From JAHBVL01 sp964461025 (GTDB taxonomy: Bacteria > Chloroflexota > Chloroflexia > Thermomicrobiales > UBA6265), in NCBI GenBank assembly GCA_964461025.1, contig CAYWSE010000007.1, positions 1 through 64,000 on the forward strand: 64,000 nt of DNA, written 5' to 3'. The first letter of the stretch is position 1. Every line of letters begins with the position of its first letter. A model generated the notes under the pieces. It was not told the origin of the DNA, searched no databases, and worked only from the letters and a program-made list of their open reading frames with translations. Of the stretch, positions 59,303 through 64,000 are shown in pieces. The translations under genes were made by a program, and so were the position numbers.

Positions 59303-61873
59303 TCAGGCGGCTCGAACTGGCGTGAATTGTTTCGCTACCGTTGCTGATCCGCCAGAACTGGTCATGTTCCTGGAGGATCCGCCAAAACCGCGTAATCGCA
59401 ACGAGTTCGTGACAACGCTGACACTCGAGAGCGCCATTGCCGCGGCCGCCAGACCCGGATTGAGCAAATGACCCGTGAACGGATACAGCACGCCCATCGC
59501 CACCGGTATCAGCACGACATTGTACGCAAACGCCCAGAAGAGATTCTGGCGGATGGTCCGCATTGTCGTTTCCGAGAGGGTGAAGGCATTCGGCACACCG
59601 CGAAGATCAGAGCCGACAAGCGTCACGTCGCTTGCCTCCTTGGCGACATCAGATCCGGTGCCGATGGCGATGCCGAGATCGGCGGTGGCAAGCGCCGGCG
59701 CGTCGTTCACGCCATCGCCGACCATCGCCACAACACGCCCCTCCGCTTGAAATCGCTCGACCACCCCGGCCTTTTCGGAAGGAAGCACATCGGAAATGAC
59801 ATGATCGCTCGCGATTCCGACCTGAGCGGCAATGGCGGCAGCTGTGGCCCGGTTGTCTCCTGTCAGCATCCACACATCGCGTTTGGATGCCTGCAGCGAC
59901 GCGATGGCTTGCGTTGATTCCGGTTTGATTGTGTCTGCAACAGCAATGATGCCGGCGAACCGGTCGCCAATCGCAACATACATCGGCGTCTGGCCCTTCG
60001 CTGCCACGGCGTATCCGTCGTTGGCCAGCTCTTCGACCGATATCCCCTTGCTTGCCAGGAACGCTGGATTGCCGACCAGAACCAGTTGCGCGTCCACTCG
60101 TGCCGAAACGCCAAATCCGGGCACGGACTGAAACGCCTCGACACCGGCGAGCGGCATTCCGTCGTCTTGTGCCCGGCGAACGATAGCCTGACCCAATGGG
60201 TGCTCGGATGCCACCTCGACGGCGGCTGCAGTCTGCATGAGATTGGTGCTATCAAAACCGGATGCTGGAATGATGGCGACCACCGTCGGCCGGCCACGAG
60301 TCACGGTGCCGGTTTTGTCCAGCACCACCGTGTCGACCTTGTGCGCCCGCTCCAGCGCGGCTCCTCCCTTGATCAGGATGCCCATTTCGGCGCCGCGACC
60401 CGTTCCCACCATTACCGCGGTTGGCGTCGCCAGTCCCATCGCGCAAGGGCAGGCGATGATGAGCACGGCAATCGCCGCCTGCAGTGCGTTCTCAAAAGCC
60501 GGGCCGGGTCCCGCCAGATACCACACGGCAAATGTCAGCGCACTCAATGCCAGGACGATCGGCACGAAGTACGAGGAGATCGTGTCGGCCAGCCGCTGGA
60601 TCGGCGCCTTCGACCCCTGAGCATCGCTGACGAGACGAATGATCTGCGAAAGAGCCGTGTCCTGCCCGACGCTCGTCGCCCGGAAGACGAAGGTTCCGGT
60701 GGTATTGACCGTCGCGCCGATCACGTCATCGCCAGCTGATTTGTCAACTGGCAGACTCTCGCCGGTCAGCATGCTCTCGTCGATTGCCGATTGACCGTGA
60801 ACAACGACACCATCGACCGGAACCCGCTCACCCGGCCGAACGCGGACCAGGTCACCAACCGCGACCTCACCAATCGCCACTTCGACCTCGACATCATTGC
60901 GAAGTATCTTCGCGGTCTGCGGAGAAAGATCCATCAGTGAGGCAATGGCGGAAGACGTTTTGATGCGGGCTCGCGCTTCCAGCCAGCGCCCAGTCAGGAT
61001 CAGCCCGATGATCACTGTGGCAGTTTCGTAGTAGACCTCCGGCATCGGGTGCGGACCAAGTATTTGTTCGGGAAAGAACGTGACCGCGGCTGAATAGAAA
61101 TAGGCCGCCGACGTTCCAATCGCCACCAGCGTATTCATGTTTGTCTGTCCATGGCGCGCCGCGGCAAAGGCCTGTCGGTAGAACTGCCCTCCCGCCCAGA
61201 ACTGGATCGGCGTGGCCAGGACGAACATGATGATGAACAAGGTGTTCATCGACTCGATCGGCTGACCACCGAGCAGCCAGTCTGGCCAGTACATCAGCAA
61301 CATGAGTACAGCGGAGACACCGAGTGCCGCGACGGCCTTGATCTGTATCGCTCGAAGCTCTTTCACACGCTTGGCGGTTAATTCATCGTAGGCGTCGTCG
61401 GTTGACCCTGCGCTTCGTTCGCCAATGGAGTAGCCAGCGCCGATCACCGCCTCTTCGATCGCAGATCGGGAGAGCGAACCGGTGATGCCGCTGATCGTTG
61501 CGGACTCGGTCGCCAGATTGACGGCGACGCTTTGTACGCCCTCGACCTTCTCGATCGCCTTCTCAACGCGGCGCACACAACTCGCGCACGTCATCCCCTC
61601 GACTGGCAGCGTGATCGTAGTCGAAGGCACATCGTATCCGGCGTCCTTGATGACATGAATGAGCTGATCGGCATCAGTGACGGCAGAATTGAATTCAACC
61701 GTGGCCTGCTCGGTCGCCAGATTGACCGCCGCGATGCGAACTCCAGGCGTCGCCTCCAGCGCTTTTTCGACCCGCCGCACGCAGCTGGCGCAGGTCATCC
61801 CGAGAACGGGAATCCGAAGTTCCTCAGTTGCGAATGCTTCGGGCGAAATCGTGATGTTGTCTATGCTGCTCAT
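59303..61873 (-). CDS. copA: Copper-exporting P1B-type ATPase with two metal-binding domains
   Basis: 856 residues. Two N-terminal HMA domains carry MTCASC at 26-31 and 94-99. Membrane domain includes the CPC motif (ACPCAMG), the phosphorylated aspartate is in VLDKTGT, the hinge in MVGDGVNDAPA, and HP of ASEHPLG binds ATP. This is the full CopA layout for Cu(I) export across the inner membrane. Expression is likely copper-induced: a CsoR-type palindrome lies between its -35 and -10 boxes. No copZ or csoR gene is in the window. ATG at 61873. Confidence 0.94.
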   Translation of the reverse strand: MSSIDNITISPEAFATEELRIPVLGMTCASCVRRVEKALEATPGVRIAAVNLATEQATVEFNSAVTDADQLIHVIKDAGYDVPSTTITLPVEGMTCASCVRRVEKAIEKVEGVQSVAVNLATESATISGITGSLSRSAIEEAVIGAGYSIGERSAGSTDDAYDELTAKRVKELRAIQIKAVAALGVSAVLMLLMYWPDWLLGGQPIESMNTLFIIMFVLATPIQFWAGGQFYRQAFAAARHGQTNMNTLVAIGTSAAYFYSAAVTFFPEQILGPHPMPEVYYETATVIIGLILTGRWLEARARIKTSSAIASLMDLSPQTAKILRNDVEVEVAIGEVAVGDLVRVRPGERVPVDGVVVHGQSAIDESMLTGESLPVDKSAGDDVIGATVNTTGTFVFRATSVGQDTALSQIIRLVSDAQGSKAPIQRLADTISSYFVPIVLALSALTFAVWYLAGPGPAFENALQAAIAVLIIACPCAMGLATPTAVMVGTGRGAEMGILIKGGAALERAHKVDTVVLDKTGTVTRGRPTVVAIIPASGFDSTNLMQTAAAVEVASEHPLGQAIVRRAQDDGMPLAGVEAFQSVPGFGVSARVDAQLVLVGNPAFLASKGISVEELANDGYAVAAKGQTPMYVAIGDRFAGIIAVADTIKPESTQAIASLQASKRDVWMLTGDNRATAAAIAAQVGIASDHVISDVLPSEKAGVVERFQAEGRVVAMVGDGVNDAPALATADLGIAIGTGSDVAKEASDVTLVGSDLRGVPNAFTLSETTMRTIRQNLFWAFAYNVVLIPVAMGVLYPFTGHLLNPGLAAAAMALSSVSVVTNSLRLRGFGGSSRNMTSSGGSATVAKQFTPVRAA

Positions 61874-61912
61874 ATGGATTCTGTGTTGCGGAGGGCTCGA
61901 ATGACTGCCTTT

Positions 61913-61941
61913 AGTATACCCCCATAGGGTATATGAGTCAA
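61913..61941 (-). promoter_or_regulatory. copA promoter
   Basis: On the minus strand TTGACT (61941-61936) and TATACT (61918-61913) are separated by 17 bases, a good housekeeping promoter with a start near 61906. It carries the CsoR-like operator inside its spacer. Confidence 0.75.
61916..61932. promoter_or_regulatory. CsoR-type copper operator
   Basis: ATACCCCCATAGGGTAT (reverse complement ATACCCTATGGGGGTAT) matches the G-tract palindrome bound by CsoR repressors, as known for Bacillus copper operons. It occupies the copA promoter spacer, where bound repressor would block transcription until Cu(I) releases it. Binding is inferred. Confidence 0.75.
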
Positions 61942-62282
61942 CGCCCCCTGTCAGGATTGCTCAACGGCGGCAAGGAGCAGAGAAGCGTACACCCAGGCCC
62001 GATGCCGTTGAGCAACCTCTTCTTTGCCAGGGCCGCCGTTGCTGGCGACCGTGATGTGCCGAAGATGTTGCCCCGCACGACAACACGACTCCAACTCCTC
62101 AGTTCACGACCGAAACGAGGACCAGAAGGGCAGTTCGAGGAGGTTCACCTGTCGTATTGACTGTCGGGATGGATGGGGTACCGGAACCGCAGGGACTTGC
62201 ACGGTGCGTGCGTTGCCGCTGCAAACTATCCTCTCCGGCGCAAGACCCAGTCTAGCATAGACGGGGCCACATTGGACTGGAA
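61942..62282. other. Intergenic, no gene seen
   Basis: About 340 bases between the copA promoter and the HAD gene. Short frames here have unlikely composition and no ribosome-binding site. Nothing else was recognised apart from the hairpin at its right edge. Confidence 0.5.
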
Positions 62283-62293
62283 TTATTCCAGTC
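62275..62293. terminator. Hairpin over the HAD-gene stop codon
   Basis: GACTGGAAT, one base, ATTCCAGTC: perfect 9-bp arms overlapping the stop codon of the leftward HAD gene. No T-run follows on the minus strand, so terminator function is tentative. Confidence 0.4.
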
Positions 62294-62963
62294 TATCTCC
62301 CATGCGTTCGAGCAGCCATGCCTTGGCGTCGTTCAGCGCCCGCACGCGCACCGTCGGCTCGACGAGAAACGGCGGCATCTCGGTTCGTCCATTCTGCACG
62401 GCGATCACCCTCATCTCCGCCGCGATCGCTGCTTCGACGCCTAGCGGCGAGTCCTCCAGAACAACGATTCCACAAGGAGACACACCGAGGCGTTCCGCTG
62501 CCAACAGGAAGAGATCTGGTGCAGGTTTGCCACGCCTCACGTCATCTCCTGTAACCTCGACATCGAACAAACCGCTCAATCTCGTTTCAGTCAGTGAGAT
62601 GTCGGCGTGTGAGCGCATACCGGAGGTCGCCAGGGCAACCGGCAATCCTGCCGAGCGGACGGCGCGAAGAATGTCACCGGCGCCAGGCATAGGCTGCACG
62701 GAACCACGCAGTGCGGCCATTCGGGCCTCGCTGTACTGTTTGGAGAGCACGTCGAGCGGTGCATCGATCGCGTAGCTATCACGAGCGATTGCAATGGCTT
62801 CACTCAGTCGCCTGCCGAGCATGCGAGCCTGGATGACAGGATCGACCTCGATTCCGTAGGACGCCAGAAACACGGCCATGGCGTTCGCGGCGAGAGGCTC
62901 TGAGTCGACCAGCAAGCCGTCGAGATCGAAGATCACTGCATTCACGTTGTGTTCCTCAATCAT
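62283..62963 (-). CDS. HAD-family phosphatase (beta-phosphoglucomutase-like)
   Basis: 226 residues. HAD motif I is FDLDGLLVDSEP near the N-terminus, motif II VALATSGM, motif III lysine in DDVRRGKPAPD, and motif IV VLEDSPLGVEA. A helical C1 cap follows motif I. The DxD plus DSE pattern is shared with beta-phosphoglucomutase and sugar-phosphate phosphatases. Substrate unknown. It lies 12 bases downstream of the phosphotriesterase-like gene on the same strand, so the two are probably co-transcribed. Confidence 0.87.
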   Translation of the reverse strand: MIEEHNVNAVIFDLDGLLVDSEPLAANAMAVFLASYGIEVDPVIQARMLGRRLSEAIAIARDSYAIDAPLDVLSKQYSEARMAALRGSVQPMPGAGDILRAVRSAGLPVALATSGMRSHADISLTETRLSGLFDVEVTGDDVRRGKPAPDLFLLAAERLGVSPCGIVVLEDSPLGVEAAIAAEMRVIAVQNGRTEMPPFLVEPTVRVRALNDAKAWLLERMGDRLE

Positions 62964-62975
62964 CAGTGGCTGCCT

Positions 62976-63644
62976 TCACGATGCGCCTTTGAGAGTCAAT
63001 ACTGCTGCAGGATTGTCAATCAGCACTGCGCGGACGTCCATTGCGCTCAGTCCGGCGTCCATCAGTGCAAGTGGAATCTTGTGGAGCGCGGACGTGAGCG
63101 TGAGCGGAGCGCCTGAGGTTCCGCGCCCGGTCGTTCCCGCCAGCAGGAGCACACTCGCGCCGACCACCCGAGCAATCGATGTCGGATCGTCTGCCGCGAC
63201 TCCGGGTAATGCAATGACATATGCCGGTTCGTCACCTGCGTCGTACCGAGCCCCGGTGGCGGATGTGCCGAGCCACGACAGATTTGGCATCGATGCACCA
63301 GAGTTCGAAGGCACAAGCAAATGAACTGGACTCCTTCCGGCAATCCATCGCAGCATCGACTCCGAGCCAACTGGCGTTTCTTCGACCAGGACCAGCGCTC
63401 GCAACCCGATCAGGTGCGCGGCCTCGAGCTCTTCAAGGATCGCGGCCTCGTCGATTTCCTCTGCGCCTGTGACGGCCAGAATCGAAGGGACAAACAGCGT
63501 GAGTCCTAACGCACCCGGGTCTATTGGCCCGAGCATCGTCAGGACATGAGGCAACGACAGATCGAATGTCTCTTCGATCTCGTCCGGAACGAATGACTCC
63601 CCGGCCTCCAGACCGAAGTCTTCCTCCCACATTTGAGATTTCAT
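62976..63644 (-). CDS. Phosphotriesterase-like pseudoenzyme
   Basis: 222 residues. The opening LTMLGPIDPGALGLTL (about 36-50) is the standard N-terminal block of phosphotriesterase-family proteins, which is normally followed by a metal-binding HEH. Here FVPS takes its place, and the rest lacks the later ligand histidines and the usual length of about 320. The C-terminus (AVLIDNPAAVLTL) keeps the family NPA motif. It therefore looks like a shortened, catalytically dead relative that may bind a ligand or partner. Same-strand neighbour: the HAD phosphatase. Confidence 0.6.
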   Translation of the reverse strand: MKSQMWEEDFGLEAGESFVPDEIEETFDLSLPHVLTMLGPIDPGALGLTLFVPSILAVTGAEEIDEAAILEELEAAHLIGLRALVLVEETPVGSESMLRWIAGRSPVHLLVPSNSGASMPNLSWLGTSATGARYDAGDEPAYVIALPGVAADDPTSIARVVGASVLLLAGTTGRGTSGAPLTLTSALHKIPLALMDAGLSAMDVRAVLIDNPAAVLTLKGAS

Positions 63645-63799
63645 ATTGGCGCCTGGTCCGTTCGCTCAGGAGTCGTTCAATAGCCGAGATGGTATCGGGC
63701 CGTCCCTGCCACAACAACCATCACCTGTGGATGTGTCGTCTTCGCCGCATGGTATCGTGAGCGCTCTGTGATCGATACAGAACGTGGAGATGAAGAGCA

Positions 63800-64000
63800 G
63801 TGACGACGAATGAGACGGAGAATTCGCCAGCTTCCGAGAAAACGGAATCGAAAGGTCTGGAGCGCCCGGCGGATCCAGTGATCACATCGCACAAGATCGC
63901 CATAGAAGGCACGACGCTCCCCTGGGAGACCGATTTCGGTCTGATGCCGATCGAGAATGACAAAGGCGAAATCGACGCGACGCTCTCCTATACCTACTAC
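63800..64000 (+). CDS. Serine carboxypeptidase S10-family protein (partial, N-terminus)
   Basis: GTG start at 63800, cut by the window edge after 67 codons. After an acidic, probably disordered stretch (residues 1-25), the segment VITSHKIAIEGTTLPWETD and then FGLMPIENDKGEIDATLSY matches the typical beginning of bacterial S10 carboxypeptidase-like hydrolases, where a tethered substrate-like strand is followed by the alpha/beta hydrolase core. No signal peptide is seen. Catalytic residues lie beyond the window. Confidence 0.6.
   Translation, partial: MTTNETENSPASEKTESKGLERPADPVITSHKIAIEGTTLPWETDFGLMPIENDKGEIDATLSYTYY

Noticed and set aside
61933..62160. Short plus-strand frame beside copA
   Set aside because: Starts inside the copA promoter, has no ribosome-binding site and a low-complexity product.
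1..64000. tRNA or rRNA genes
   Set aside because: Intergenic regions were scanned by eye; no cloverleaf T-loop signature or rRNA-like stretch was found.

Overview
The window is GC-rich, densely packed chromosomal DNA. GTG and TTG starts and 4-11 bp stop/start overlaps are common, and long open shadow frames run opposite most real genes. The gene content (TrpB2-like synthase, Dpp-type peptide importers, MoxR/BchI-like ATPase with a VWA partner, M42 peptidase, VanY-like M15 module, LuxR regulator with an NTPase domain) and the codon style suggest a Chloroflexota bacterium, perhaps of the Thermomicrobia. That placement is an inference; no rRNA or tRNA gene is present to confirm it.

Region 1 (1-18.5 kb) is mostly housekeeping and accessory genes. 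It holds a DedA membrane protein, a TrpB-like enzyme and a four-gene plus-strand cluster at 2844-8427: a nuclease-like/phosphoribosyltransferase-like fusion, a small VirB11/CpaF-like ATPase, a BchI/MoxR-like AAA+ ATPase and a VWA protein. After these come a DMT permease, a metallophosphoesterase, an unrecognised barrel-like protein, an enolase-superfamily enzyme, an ABC exporter, and a minus-strand group of a HAD hydrolase, a LuxR/ATPase regulator and a SnoaL/cupin exported protein.

Region 2 (19.4-37.3 kb) is the most distinctive part: an approximately 18 kb plus-strand catabolic island. A FadR/GntR-type regulator has a near-consensus promoter and a palindromic operator. Then follow a Tat-exported family-5 substrate-binding protein with two permeases, a D-aminoacylase-like amidohydrolase, two Gfo/Idh/MocA oxidoreductases, a DapA/NanA-type lyase, a sialidase-like Asp-box protein, a DegT aminotransferase, a double amidohydrolase with a dead N-terminal half, an HpcH/HpaI-type aldolase, and a second binding protein with two permeases. 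Neither transporter has its own ATPase gene. Most neighbouring enzyme genes overlap or nearly touch, suggesting co-transcription. The substrate cannot be read from sequence; an acylated or amino sugar-acid-like compound is a guess.

Region 3 (37.4-43.2 kb, minus strand) continues the catabolic theme: a YjbR-like protein, an esterase, a fumarylacetoacetase-family hydrolase, a third Gfo/Idh enzyme that is a clear paralogue of the one at 25.6 kb, an MDR dehydrogenase and a gamma-glutamyltransferase.

Region 4 (43.3-64 kb) is mixed: TypA; ManC coupled to an unusual threonine dehydratase-ACT-Ig-like-M15 peptidase fusion; an Ldh-family oxidoreductase; a cupin; an amidase with a GatC/AtzG-like partner; an M42 aminopeptidase; dihydrolipoyl dehydrogenase; a second fumarylacetoacetase-family protein; ManA coupled to a PAP2-type membrane protein; CopA behind a CsoR-type operator; a HAD phosphatase; a phosphotriesterase-like pseudoenzyme; and the start of an S10 carboxypeptidase cut by the window edge. 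Several palindromic repeats lie in the gaps. I saw no CRISPR array, transposase, tRNA or rRNA.
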